16,748 bases of DNA from an uncultured Eubacteriales bacterium (GCA_900554705.1 USIH01000033.1:1-16748); one strand, 5' to 3'. Positions 6,705 to 14,583 are shown, counted from the first letter of the stretch. A program made the numbers and translations. The notes: generated by a model from the letters alone, not told the origin.

Positions 6705-8478
6705 ACAGTCTTTGATACGCTCTGCGGACAGTTTGCGCCATCAAGGTTCTACGCTGACGCAGGAACTCCACGTATTCCATGCTTTCGAAGTTATTCGGCA
6801 AGGCATGGTCCTCACACGCCTTGCGGTAACCATCCTCGCCGAGTTTCCGGCGGTAATGAGAGACATAGTCCTGCGGTGCTTTGTCCGAAATCTCAATATT
6901 GGTAGCGTAGTCGAGATAGGTGAAATTCGCGAGCTGGTTCCTGTCACGGTCGCTGGTAAAACCGGTTTTAGACAGATGGTTCTTCGGAAAGATATGGTGC
7001 CTATCAATCGCTCTCTTTGTTCCGCTGGAGCCCAAAATAAAATACTTGGACACCGGCGTGTTGCTAAACAGCATGGGCGTATGGAGCACGATCTGAGCCG
7101 CTACATATCCGTACCATGCGGGGGAAATCGCCGCCGCACTGTTCAGCTCGTTCGGCAGCGTCAAGCTGAAATAATCGTCTGTAAAGCGCGTTTCGATAAC
7201 ACGATCTATATAAGCGATGAATTCTCCCGCTGTATGGACATCACGCAGATCCGCAAATTGCTTTTCCACTTCGGATTCCGTAGAGCCGGTATAAAAATAT
7301 GTAATAGTGCTCATAAAGAACCACTTACTGATGCATTTTTTGAGCTGCGCGGCATCCAGCTTGTAGTCATACTTAGCGATCAGGTAAAGGACGTAGCTGA
7401 AAACAACCGCATTGGAAGATGCAATCAGCTTGTCACTGATATATCCGGCCTCGGCCACGGTATTGATAAAGCCGTGCCAGTTGTTCAGATTCATGGCCTT
7501 ATCCAGCGCATCTTTGAAAATCCGGAGATTCTCCTGCCGCTCTTCATCGGAAAATTTTCCGGTTTCCAGATTCTTCCCTCTCAACAGCATATACGCATAT
7601 CTCAGCCGTGCACGCCTGAAACCAACACCAACCGCCATGCGGATCAGATGCGACGGTTCGATTGCCAAAAGCGTGTTATATGAGGTATGAGCGGCCGGAA
7701 TTCTGGATGCTGCCGCAAAGGCATTAATCTTATTGCTGGTTTCGTTCTCATAGACGGAGACAAGCGTCTGGATGAAGTTGTTCTCCGTCAGGCACTGACC
7801 GCCGGAGTTGACACGGACGAAAATCTCTGCGACATCCTCCTCGTCGGCGTTATAACTAATCTCCAGTGTAGGCAGAGAATAGCCCGAAAGGTCCAAAAGC
7901 GCATTGATATTGTCCTCAATTTTATCTTCATCCTCGTCCGTCAGCAATGGGAGACCTTTCTTGCTGCGGCCCGCGTTGGCTTCCTTTATAAAACGCCGCC
8001 GTAAAGAGCTGATGGAGTTATCCTCTTTTGCGAGAAACACTTCACTGATGCGGCTGATCCATTCGGTGTCCTTTTCGTATGCCTGAGACCATACGGCAAA
8101 TTCACGAGTAATTGGATTATAAGAGATTTTGATCTCACGATCCGCAAAATTCTTGTCTTTCACCTTAAGCCCAAACATAGCCGCGACAAGCGCGGTTAGG
8201 CGCTGCTGACCGTCAATAACAAGCTCCTTTGGTTCCTCATAGGTCTTTGCGTTGTCTCCAATGGTGCTCGTTTTGCTTTCGTAATCAGCCGGAGACTCCC
8301 ACAGCATAATGTAGCCAATAGGGTATCCTTTGAGCATGGAGTCAAATAGCTCGCGGACTTTATTATCTTTCCAAACAAACGGGCGCTGAAGGTCGGGCAG
8401 ACCGATACGACCATTGCGTACATCTTTGATCAGATCCTCAACTTTACTGGGGATATTCTTGAACAACTCTTTTCCCAT
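6697..8478 (-). CDS. DUF262/DUF1524 HNH nuclease (GmrSD/SspE-like)
   Basis: 593-residue single-chain protein with the two-domain plan of modification-dependent or phosphorothioation-linked nucleases. The N-terminal DUF262 has IGLPDLQRPFVW (25-36), YPIGYIMLW and the NTP-binding motif IDGQQRLTAL (88-97), followed by IFVRVNSGGQCLTENNF near 220. The C-terminal DUF1524 HNH domain has RAIDRHHIFPKNHLSK (489-504), with downstream Asn in NQLANFTYL and ATNIEISDK, so the active site looks complete. The DUF262 unit is known to bind and split NTPs and to control the nuclease in GmrSD and SspE. The ATG at 8478 has AGGAG 6 bases upstream. It follows the methyltransferase stop by 65 bp on the same strand and leads into the HEPN gene. 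No DNA-modification (dnd/ssp) genes lie in the window, so its trigger is unknown. Confidence 0.9.
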   Translation of the reverse strand: MGKELFKNIPSKVEDLIKDVRNGRIGLPDLQRPFVWKDNKVRELFDSMLKGYPIGYIMLWESPADYESKTSTIGDNAKTYEEPKELVIDGQQRLTALVAAMFGLKVKDKNFADREIKISYNPITREFAVWSQAYEKDTEWISRISEVFLAKEDNSISSLRRRFIKEANAGRSKKGLPLLTDEDEDKIEDNINALLDLSGYSLPTLEISYNADEEDVAEIFVRVNSGGQCLTENNFIQTLVSVYENETSNKINAFAAASRIPAAHTSYNTLLAIEPSHLIRMAVGVGFRRARLRYAYMLLRGKNLETGKFSDEERQENLRIFKDALDKAMNLNNWHGFINTVAEAGYISDKLIASSNAVVFSYVLYLIAKYDYKLDAAQLKKCISKWFFMSTITYFYTGSTESEVEKQFADLRDVHTAGEFIAYIDRVIETRFTDDYFSLTLPNELNSAAAISPAWYGYVAAQIVLHTPMLFSNTPVSKYFILGSSGTKRAIDRHHIFPKNHLSKTGFTSDRDRNQLANFTYLDYATNIEISDKAPQDYVSHYRRKLGEDGYRKACEDHALPNNFESMEYVEFLRQRRTLMAQTVRRAYQRLCE

Positions 8479-8543
8479 ATAAATCTCCTATTTCCCTGTT
8501 GTTTGATCGTCTGGCTCGTGCGGCACGTGTCTCCCTCCGGCCG

Positions 8544-9140
8544 CTATTCGTCGATCTTCCCGATGTATGCGACCGTTTCGGTCGGGACGGTGAGTCGGTC
8601 GGCCGCCGAATAGCAGTCGAAAATCGCGCTGATCTCCTTGCGGTATTCCGCATATCGGTCATCGCTTTCCCGCAGCGCATAGGACGAGGACAGCACGCGG
8701 TCAAGGTAGCCCTGCCGGTCATAGACCTGCGTATTGTCGGCGCGGAACACCTCGCAGCCTCCCGCAAAGAACGCCCTGCATTGTCCGTCCGTGATCCCGT
8801 TGGAAAAGCCGTGAAACGCCTGCGCGGCGGTGACATAATCGACGCTGTGATCGGGGAGCTTCATATCGGCATCGCTGCCGTTGACCGAACGGAACCCTTC
8901 GCTGCGGGCGAGCCTTCTCTCCGCCTGCTCCCGCATATCGTCGTTCGGCTCCACCGCAAAGACCCGATAGCCGCAGCGCAGCAGCTGCTCCGTGAAGATC
9001 CCCGTGCCGGAGCCGACGTCCGCAAAGACGCTTGGAAAATGCAGTGTGCTTTTGAAATGCGCAAAAAGCGCGGCGGCATAGCGCGGCCTCGCCTTTGCAT
9101 AGAGCGCGCCCATACCGTCAAAGCGGTGCGTGTTGTCCAT
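8544..9140 (-). CDS. SAM-dependent methyltransferase with internal deletion, probably inactive
   Basis: Class I methyltransferase of the UbiE-like type, 198 residues where relatives have about 250. Motif I is good (FADVGSGTGIFTE, 39-51), the acidic end of strand 2 follows (FAVEPNDDM), then VDYVTAAQAFH at 100-110. Relatives continue 'WFD-EAFKREC-RILK-GG---L-WN-RD' before a 'GFSGGI' segment and an 'FF-G-YE' strand. Here AQAFH joins straight to GFSNGITDGQCRAFFAGGCEV, so roughly 50 residues including core strand 5 are missing with the frame kept. The C-terminal part (YLDRVLSSSYALRESDDRY and VPTETVAYIGKI) is normal. AGGAGG precedes the ATG, which is 29 bp after the helicase stop. Substrate is probably a small molecule; there is no sign of a DNA-methyltransferase motif. 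Confidence 0.75.
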   Translation of the reverse strand: MDNTHRFDGMGALYAKARPRYAAALFAHFKSTLHFPSVFADVGSGTGIFTEQLLRCGYRVFAVEPNDDMREQAERRLARSEGFRSVNGSDADMKLPDHSVDYVTAAQAFHGFSNGITDGQCRAFFAGGCEVFRADNTQVYDRQGYLDRVLSSSYALRESDDRYAEYRKEISAIFDCYSAADRLTVPTETVAYIGKIDE

Positions 9141-9169
9141 TTTTCGTACCTCCTATTCCTGCCGCGTGA

Positions 9170-11482
9170 TCAGTTCTCCTCATAGCGCAGCAAGCCGCGC
9201 GCAAGGACATCCAAAAGGTCAAATTTCTTTTTGCCGAAAACCGGAAAAAACACCGTCACGATCCGGTCGGCATAATCAACGATCTCTCCCGCGCCGAAGT
9301 TTACATGGGAAACCCTGCGCCCGCGCGTCGCGCCTTTGATCAGCGCGGCCTTTTCTGCCTTTGACAGCGTCGCTTTCGCGCCGACCTGTTTCTTTGCATT
9401 TGCCGCCTTCGGGCGCTCGCCCCTCACGGCGGCAGGTCGAATTTTCCGCAGGATCAACCGCTGATCCAGCATCTGCCCCACGGTCAAAAACTGCGTCTCG
9501 CCATCGGGATAGGTGATCATGCACCGGCCGTCGCAGGCTGCCGCGATCGTCCCCCGCCCCTTCTCGGCATGGTGATAGGGCTTGCCGCACAGCTCCGTCG
9601 GCAGCGCGGCGAAAATATCGTCCGGCTCCGGCGTTTCCACCGGCAGCTGCAATTCACGAACAAACGCGGACTCCCGCTTTATGCAGGAGAACAGAAACAG
9701 ATGGTTTTTCGCCCGCGTCATTGCCACATAAAAGAGCCGTCGTTCCTCCTGATACTGTCGCTCCTGCTCCGGATCTTTTGCTTCCGTTTCGGCAGGCAAA
9801 ATGCCGTCGAGCACGTCCAGAAGGTAAACCGTGTCATATTCCAGCCCCTTGCTGGAGTGGATCGTGGAGAGGAGCACGCCGGAGCCGGACGGCGCGGAAG
9901 GCTCGGCCAGCAAGCGCCGAAGCTGCCCCAGACGGGTGACAAATGCGTCCAAATTCGGCTCCTGCGCCGCCAATAGGCAGAGAATTTCAAACTTATTGGT
10001 ATCCAGCTTCTGCTGCTCCGCGTAGTCCCTGTAGCGCAGCTCCTGCCAGATGCGGCGCAGGCCGCGCTCTGCGGTGTCCTGCAAGAGCTGCGGCAGCAGG
10101 TCGATCAAGTCCGTAACGCTGTCCCTTGCATAGGAAGAAAGCTGCGGGAACCGGAGCAGCTCCTCCAAAATGGAGCTACCGGCGCTTCTTGCCCTGCCGC
10201 AGGCATACTCCGCACCCTTTTTGGATATTCCGCCGCCGCATTTGTAATAGATCCGCAGGAACACCTCCGCGTTCCTCTGGTCATGGGCAAAGGCGATCAC
10301 ATCCAGAAGATCCGTGACGATCCGATGGGTAAAGAAGGTGTCGTCCATCTGCCTGCTGCGGTAAGCGATCCCGCGGCGATCGAGCATATGGATCAGCGGC
10401 AGGGCGCTGTCGTTGTTGCGGTAAAGGATCGCGGTCTGCCCGTCGGCGTGCGCCGCCATGTGGACAAGCCACGCGTATTGGTCGGCACGATCCACCGCGG
10501 AGATCCGATGCACGTCCGCGCCGGAGGCTCTGGTCGGACGAATGGTCTTGTCGTGCCGGTCGTGGTTCTTTTGAATGAATTGATCCGCCAGCCGAAGGAT
10601 CTCCGGCGTGGAGCGATAGTTCTCCTCCATCAGCAGAACGCGGGCGTTCGGGTAAGTCTGCTCAAACCGCATCAGCGCATCCGGATAGGCCGCCCGAAAG
10701 CCGTAAATGCTCTGATCCTCGTCTCCCACCATGAAAATGTTCCCGCTCTTCTGCGCGAGGAGGCGAATGATCTCGTGCTGGATTTTCGAGGTGTCCTGTG
10801 ACTCGTCCACGCAAATGTAGGGAAACGCATCCTGAAAGTGCGCCAAAACGTCCGCGTATTGCTCCAAAATCCGCTTGGCATAGACCATTTGGTCGTCGTA
10901 ATCCATTTGCTGCTGCTGTATTAACGTCAGGTTATACCGACGGTACAGCTCGGGGAATTTTTCAAAGCCGGTGTCCAGCTCGTCGATCTCCTCCTTGGTG
11001 AGCATCATGTTCTTCACATAGGTGATCCATTTGCGAAGCTCCTTCGTCACGCTCTGGGTCGCAAATTCGCCGCTCAGCTCATGATACAGATCGGAGACCA
11101 GCTTGGACAGCCGCCCCTCGTCGTCCATCAGCGGGAAGGCTTGGCGGCCGCTGTGATTGCGCGCATAAAAGGCAATGATCTTGGACGAAACGCCGTTGAT
11201 CGTCCGAAACTCCGGAATTTGCGGGCAGTCCTCGCCGAACAGGTCGGAAAAGCGCTGCTTCATTTCCTTGGTCGCGGCCTTGGTGTAGGTCATGGTCAGG
11301 ATCTGCTCCGCAGGGATCCCGCAGCAGCAGAGCATATAGCCCAGCCGCGTCACCAGCACGCTTGTCTTCCCGCTGCCCGGCACCGCCAGCAGCAGCACCG
11401 CGCCGTCCACGGCATGGACCGCCTCCGACTGCTGCAAATTGAGCCGCGCGGTGTATTTCCGGTCGAACGCCTCTCTATCCAT
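9170..11482 (-). CDS. UvrD/PcrA-family superfamily 1 DNA helicase
   Basis: 770-residue ATP-dependent 3'-5' DNA helicase. Motifs in order: Q motif LNLQQSEAV (14-22), Walker A AVPGSGKTS (33-41), Ia TMTYTKAATKEMKQR (63-77), motif II VDESQDTSKIQ (225-235), motif III VGDEDQSIYGFRAAYP (252-267), motif IV EENYRSTPEI (286-295), motif V STIHSSKGLEYDTVYLLD, motif VI EERRLFYVAMTRAKNHLFL. The C-terminal ~50 residues, GRRVSHVNFGAGEIVDY and VTVFFPVFGKKKFDL, match the Tudor-like tail by which PcrA docks on RNA polymerase. Differences from housekeeping PcrA: DESQDT instead of DEFQDT, and TINGV instead of the usual TFHS(F) in motif Ib, so this is a side branch, likely accessory. GGGAGGG precedes the ATG. It sits 32 bp after the VanZ-like gene, same strand. 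No Gabija-type GajA partner is nearby. Confidence 0.92.
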   Translation of the reverse strand: MDREAFDRKYTARLNLQQSEAVHAVDGAVLLLAVPGSGKTSVLVTRLGYMLCCCGIPAEQILTMTYTKAATKEMKQRFSDLFGEDCPQIPEFRTINGVSSKIIAFYARNHSGRQAFPLMDDEGRLSKLVSDLYHELSGEFATQSVTKELRKWITYVKNMMLTKEEIDELDTGFEKFPELYRRYNLTLIQQQQMDYDDQMVYAKRILEQYADVLAHFQDAFPYICVDESQDTSKIQHEIIRLLAQKSGNIFMVGDEDQSIYGFRAAYPDALMRFEQTYPNARVLLMEENYRSTPEILRLADQFIQKNHDRHDKTIRPTRASGADVHRISAVDRADQYAWLVHMAAHADGQTAILYRNNDSALPLIHMLDRRGIAYRSRQMDDTFFTHRIVTDLLDVIAFAHDQRNAEVFLRIYYKCGGGISKKGAEYACGRARSAGSSILEELLRFPQLSSYARDSVTDLIDLLPQLLQDTAERGLRRIWQELRYRDYAEQQKLDTNKFEILCLLAAQEPNLDAFVTRLGQLRRLLAEPSAPSGSGVLLSTIHSSKGLEYDTVYLLDVLDGILPAETEAKDPEQERQYQEERRLFYVAMTRAKNHLFLFSCIKRESAFVRELQLPVETPEPDDIFAALPTELCGKPYHHAEKGRGTIAAACDGRCMITYPDGETQFLTVGQMLDQRLILRKIRPAAVRGERPKAANAKKQVGAKATLSKAEKAALIKGATRGRRVSHVNFGAGEIVDYADRIVTVFFPVFGKKKFDLLDVLARGLLRYEEN

Positions 11483-11514
11483 GTGTCCCTCCCATTTTTG
11501 ACCCTTTGTGTTTT

Positions 11515-12114
11515 TCAGCGCTCGCGTTTCTGCCGCATGGTCTTTATCGCAAAGCCGATGAAGAACCCTGCCACGATGCCGATAAAATTGCAGATCAGGT
11601 CGTCGACGTCAAAGCTCCGGTCAAATACCGTCTGCAACAGCTCTACGGCGACCGGAACGGCAGCGGCGATCGCGAAGATGTTTTTCCTGTTGACCTTTTC
11701 TGTGACGAACGGAAGGAAAAACCCAAACGGCAAAAACATCACAACGTTCCCGACGAGCATGGTTTTTACCCAGCTTCCGAGCACAAGCTCGCCCGACAAT
11801 ACCTTGAGCAGGGACGGCGTCAAATGGAACCCGCCAAAGCGGAAGATCGGGAGCATTTCCTCCCACCAGCCAAAGAAGACCCCGTCAAAAAACCTCAGCC
11901 AGAAGTTTGCGGGCAGCACCACGAGGCTGATCAGGCCCGCAAGATAACAGGCAAAAAGCAGCTTCATGATCCCCCGCTCGCCCTTGCCTCTCTTTGCGGC
12001 GCGCACCCGAACGATCCCATATAGGATCCCTACCACACAGACGATCGGCACGGCCTGAAGGAAATAACCCAGCACCGAGCCGGAATTCATGATTGATCTC
12101 AACCGGTTCAACAT
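11515..12114 (-). CDS. VanZ-like membrane protein
   Basis: 199-residue integral membrane protein of the VanZ family, whose founder gives low-level teicoplanin resistance by an unknown mechanism; most members have no known function. Hydrophobic segments: FLQAVPIVCVVGILYGIV, LLFACYLAGLISLVV, NVVMFLPFGFFLPFV, IFAIAAAVPVAVELLQ and FIGIVAGFFIGFAI. The family signature is clear: VGNVVMFLPFGFFLP, then VELLQTVFDRSFDVDDLICN with the polar D-DD-N cluster. I chose the ATG at 12114 because GGAGGTG lies 6 bases upstream; an in-frame ATG at 12147 has no comparable site. First gene of the minus-strand run toward the helicase. Confidence 0.88.
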   Translation of the reverse strand: MLNRLRSIMNSGSVLGYFLQAVPIVCVVGILYGIVRVRAAKRGKGERGIMKLLFACYLAGLISLVVLPANFWLRFFDGVFFGWWEEMLPIFRFGGFHLTPSLLKVLSGELVLGSWVKTMLVGNVVMFLPFGFFLPFVTEKVNRKNIFAIAAAVPVAVELLQTVFDRSFDVDDLICNFIGIVAGFFIGFAIKTMRQKRER

Positions 12115-12197
12115 AGCAAGCACCTCCACGGTTTCCGATTTTTCCATGCTGTCGGCATACTTGGCCGCTAAAGTATATAACGCGACCGGTTTTATCC

Positions 12198-12226
12198 ATT
12201 ATAACACACAATGTCAGTCCCGTCCA
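12198..12226 (-). promoter_or_regulatory. Promoter of the VanZ-helicase run
   Basis: On the minus strand TATAAT (12203-12198) lies 17 bp after TGGACG (12226-12221), about 84 bases before the VanZ-like ATG. The -10 is perfect, the -35 weak. Confidence 0.5.
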
Positions 12227-12278
12227 TCCGCTGTGTCGAAAATCGGCTCATGAAATCACCGCCGTACCGGCATAAGAA

Positions 12279-12324
12279 ATCCCCTCCTTCGTTCGATCGT
12301 GCGGATCAAAACGAAGGAGGGGAT
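12279..12324 (-). terminator. Terminator of the SANT/HD operon
   Basis: A perfect 15-bp stem, ATCCCCTCCTTCGTT (12279-12293) with its complement at 12310-12324 and a 16-base loop, starting 6 bases after the HD gene stop on the minus strand. The downstream T content is modest (TTCTTATG), so efficiency is uncertain despite the strong stem. Confidence 0.7.
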
Positions 12325-12330
12325 CGTGAT

Positions 12331-12783
12331 TCATTCGGCGCTGCGGCGCGGGGCGTCCGCGGCCTCCAGATAGTGCAGCGCCCACGCGTACAAGTCGTAT
12401 TTTCTCGCGCGCACGCCGCCCAGCCGTCGGGTGTCCATATTGTGCCGCAGGTCGGCCATTTTGACCTTGCGGGCGATGGGGTCCTCGGCCAGCGCCTTTA
12501 CATAGTCCTCATAGCGCACGCCGTCCGCATGGGTCAGCAGCCGCAGCGCGCGGAGGACAGGCTCCGGAAAGCCCGCCTGCCGGAGAGAGGCGAGGGAGTA
12601 GCGGTCGCCGTGGTCTTCGATCACGTCGTGCAGCAGAGCGACGCACACGGACGCCTCGTCGTCCATCTGCGTGGCAAGATAAAAGGGGTGGAACACGTAA
12701 GGGTAGCCGCCCTTGTCCAGATCCCCCTTGTGCGCGTCGTACAGGATCGTACACGCCTTCTTTACCAAATCGGAATAATACAC
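12331..12783 (-). CDS. SpoT/MESH1-like HD hydrolase, (p)ppGpp hydrolase candidate
   Basis: 150-residue protein consisting of only the HD hydrolase domain of RelA/SpoT proteins. Motifs: YVFHPFYLATQM (H32), CVALLHDVIEDHGD (H52, D53, E56, D57), then KVKMADLRHNMD (D111, N115), the Mn2+ and nucleotide pocket that in SpoT removes pyrophosphate from (p)ppGpp. There is no synthetase domain, so it resembles small alarmone hydrolases; related orphan proteins may act on other nucleotides. I chose the GTG at 12783 (MYYSDLVKKA) with AAGGGA about 8 bases upstream, because it matches relatives and lies 17 bp after the preceding gene; a longer frame from 12948 would overlap that gene by nearly 150 bases. A strong hairpin follows the stop. 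Confidence 0.82.
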   Translation of the reverse strand: MYYSDLVKKACTILYDAHKGDLDKGGYPYVFHPFYLATQMDDEASVCVALLHDVIEDHGDRYSLASLRQAGFPEPVLRALRLLTHADGVRYEDYVKALAEDPIARKVKMADLRHNMDTRRLGGVRARKYDLYAWALHYLEAADAPRRSAE

Positions 12784-12800
12784 GCTTTCTTCCCTTCTTG

Positions 12801-13511
12801 TCAGCCGTTTTTTGCCTCCGCGCGGAGGAGCTTTTTCAGCTTCCCCTGCACGGCCGATGTGCTGCGTCGCAGCGTCATTGCGATCTCGCCTGTTGAGACG
12901 GAACTCCGGTGCAGATCGAGCAAGCGCGCTTCCTCTTCCTTTGTCCACGGGGCGCCGCGCATTTTCTCCGTTTGATTTTCCACATCCAAAATGGCATCCA
13001 GATTATCCAGAATAAAATGCTGCGCCGCACAGTCGTAAACGACCAACTGATAAGGGCCACTGCGACCCATTCGCTCTTCAACGGAAATGCCGTTTTCCCT
13101 CCCGATCTCCGTCGGTCGCTTCGTTCCGGTCGACGCACGCTGCATCATTCCGATCTCCGTAAGCCATGTGAGTATGCCCGAATAGGTCAGCTTGACGCAG
13201 TTCTCTTGTTCCACCAAGTCATTTACCCGTCTTGCGATCTCGCTGGCAGAAATCGGCGTTTTCGAATATGCAAACCGTTCTCTTTTTTCAAAGGGGATCT
13301 CCAAGGGGCGCTTCGTTTTCTCCTTCGGCGCAGCGCTGCCGCTTTCCATGAGCTGGCGCAAAACATCCGATACGAAGAAAAAGCATCTGGACAGGTGGAC
13401 ATTGTTGATCAGCGATTCCTCCGGCACTGCGGAGCCGTCCATGGGGTTGATCCCGTTCGCCAACTGATCCATGTACGCTTTGGCACGTCTTAGTTTTTCC
13501 TGCTCGAACAT
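12801..13511 (-). CDS. Uncharacterised protein with C-terminal Myb/SANT-type DNA-binding domain
   Basis: 236 residues, no transmembrane segment. The N-terminal part (RAKAYMDQLANGINPMDGS, then NNVHLSRCFFFVSDVLRQL) and the middle (ASEIARRVNDL, then YSGILTWLTEIGMM and a basic-Gly loop) look like a conserved clostridial family with no function I know. The last ~50 residues, APWTKEEEARLLDLHR, then STGEIAMTLRRSTSAVQGKLKKL, form a Myb/SANT- or SpoIIID-like helix-turn-helix, as in genes that sense cell state or control DNA repair operons. AGGAGGG precedes the ATG. It is followed within 17 bp by the SpoT-like HD gene, so the two are probably co-transcribed. A DNA-binding role is inferred only from the C-terminal fold. 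Confidence 0.75.
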   Translation of the reverse strand: MFEQEKLRRAKAYMDQLANGINPMDGSAVPEESLINNVHLSRCFFFVSDVLRQLMESGSAAPKEKTKRPLEIPFEKRERFAYSKTPISASEIARRVNDLVEQENCVKLTYSGILTWLTEIGMMQRASTGTKRPTEIGRENGISVEERMGRSGPYQLVVYDCAAQHFILDNLDAILDVENQTEKMRGAPWTKEEEARLLDLHRSSVSTGEIAMTLRRSTSAVQGKLKKLLRAEAKNG

Positions 13512-13543
13512 GATATTCCCTCCTCGTTAAAGCTTACATCATC

Positions 13544-13572
13544 AGAATACCATATCCGACCGAAAAATGCAA
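13544..13572 (-). promoter_or_regulatory. Promoter of the SANT/HD operon (TTGCAT -35)
   Basis: On the minus strand TTGCAT (13572-13567) and TATTCT (13549-13544) with exactly 17 bp between, 32 bases before the ATG at 13511. The -35 box repeats the TTGCAT of the MATE promoter. Confidence 0.6.
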
Positions 13573-13602
13573 GAAAATGGCATATTCCGCGCCTTGAAAC
13601 GC

Positions 13603-13651
13603 AAAAAGGCAACAACGGGGACGCCGCACGAAAACAACGTGCGGCGTCCCC
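13603..13651 (-). terminator. Terminator of the GNAT gene
   Basis: A perfect 14-bp GC-rich stem, GGGGACGCCGCACG (13617-13630) with its complement at 13638-13651, begins 8 bases after the GNAT stop. A T-run (13607-13603 on the minus strand) lies a little downstream of the stem. Confidence 0.75.
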
Positions 13652-13659
13652 GCCGTGGT

Positions 13660-14583
13660 TTATAGCGGATGTGTGAATGTCGTTCCTAAGCAGGTGTCGA
13701 ACCCGAGCGCGCGGTACATCCCCTCGTCGCAGGGCGCGCAGGTGGCGGTGAGGCCGGAAAGGCCGGCTTCCTGCGCCCAGCGCTGTGCTGCCTGCGCGAG
13801 CAAGCGTGCGATCCCGCGCTTACGGAAGGCCGGTTCGATATAAAAATCGTCCCACACGCCCGTATCGGCGCAGGCAAAGGTGGAAAAGCACGTCGCGACG
13901 CTGCACATCCCCACGGCACGGTAGCCCCGTTTGGCCAAGAAGAACGTGATCCTGCCGTCGCGTATCGCGCGGATGAGCCGCGCCTGCCGCTCCTCCGTGG
14001 CCGGTGCTTCGCCGATCTCCGCAAGGAAGCCGTTTTCCAGCTTCTTTAGCTGCCAATCCTCCGGATCGGCAAGACGCTCCACCGTGATCGGAACCTCCTC
14101 CGTCGGGGGCAGGAGCATCAGGGGCGCGCCCCACGCGTCGACGCCGTTGTCGACAAAGCCGACGCTTTTCCAAAAGCGCTGCCGCCGGTCATCGCCGCCG
14201 AAATTCAGCTCCGCATACCGCGCGCCGCTGCGTTTCGCCCAGTCCAGCAGAGCCGCTGCGCACGCCCTGCCCGTGCCGCCGCCGCGATGCTCCGGATAGA
14301 CGCAGAATTCCATGAGGAAGCACTTCCCGTCCTCCGAGTCGAAGAGCACCGGCAGGGCAAAGCCGATGTCTTGCCCATTCCGGACAAAGAACAGGAAGCG
14401 GCACCGGTCACGCGGCCGAGCGTGGAGCTTTTTCATGTGGGCTTCATACGCGGGGTCAAAAAAGTGTGCAAGCCCCGCGCTATCGGTGGGCGGGAAAATA
14501 TCCCGCCGGTAGTAGAGACGAAGCTGCGCCCAGAAGCGCGCAACGTCGTTTTCCGTAATTGCTTCACGGATGGTGATTTGCAT
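13660..14583 (-). CDS. Double-domain GNAT acetyltransferase
   Basis: 307 residues holding two GCN5-related acetyltransferase domains, which transfer acetyl from acetyl-CoA to an amine. The first (about 3-155) has the acetyl-CoA loop in MEFCVYPEHRGGGTGRACAAALL (split here as VYPEHRGGGTGRAC, 95-108) and a 'YAELNFGGDDRRQRFWKSVGF' end; the second (about 165-307) has DDFYIEPAFRKRGIARLL with RKRGIA at 254-259, and MYRALGFD. Tandem-GNAT proteins occur in antibiotic-modifying and mycothiol-type enzymes, but no substrate feature is visible. GGAGG precedes the ATG. Single-gene unit with its own promoter and terminator, divergent from PadR. Confidence 0.85.
   Translation of the reverse strand: MQITIREAITENDVARFWAQLRLYYRRDIFPPTDSAGLAHFFDPAYEAHMKKLHARPRDRCRFLFFVRNGQDIGFALPVLFDSEDGKCFLMEFCVYPEHRGGGTGRACAAALLDWAKRSGARYAELNFGGDDRRQRFWKSVGFVDNGVDAWGAPLMLLPPTEEVPITVERLADPEDWQLKKLENGFLAEIGEAPATEERQARLIRAIRDGRITFFLAKRGYRAVGMCSVATCFSTFACADTGVWDDFYIEPAFRKRGIARLLAQAAQRWAQEAGLSGLTATCAPCDEGMYRALGFDTCLGTTFTHPL

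Noticed and set aside
6712..7683. 323-codon plus-strand frame opposite the DUF262 gene
   Set aside because: The minus strand encodes conserved DUF262/DUF1524 motifs; no ribosome site or known domain on the plus strand.
6697..9140. Restriction-modification pair (methyltransferase plus DUF262 nuclease)
   Set aside because: The methyltransferase is UbiE-like, has no DNA-methyltransferase catalytic motif, and lacks about 50 core residues.
9170..11482. Gabija-type system (UvrD-like helicase)
   Set aside because: No OLD-family TOPRIM nuclease (GajA) lies next to it; the neighbours are VanZ-like and a small-molecule-type methyltransferase.
11506..12024. Plus-strand frames opposite the VanZ-like and helicase genes
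   Set aside because: Polar, low-complexity shadows; the minus-strand proteins have family motifs and ribosome sites.
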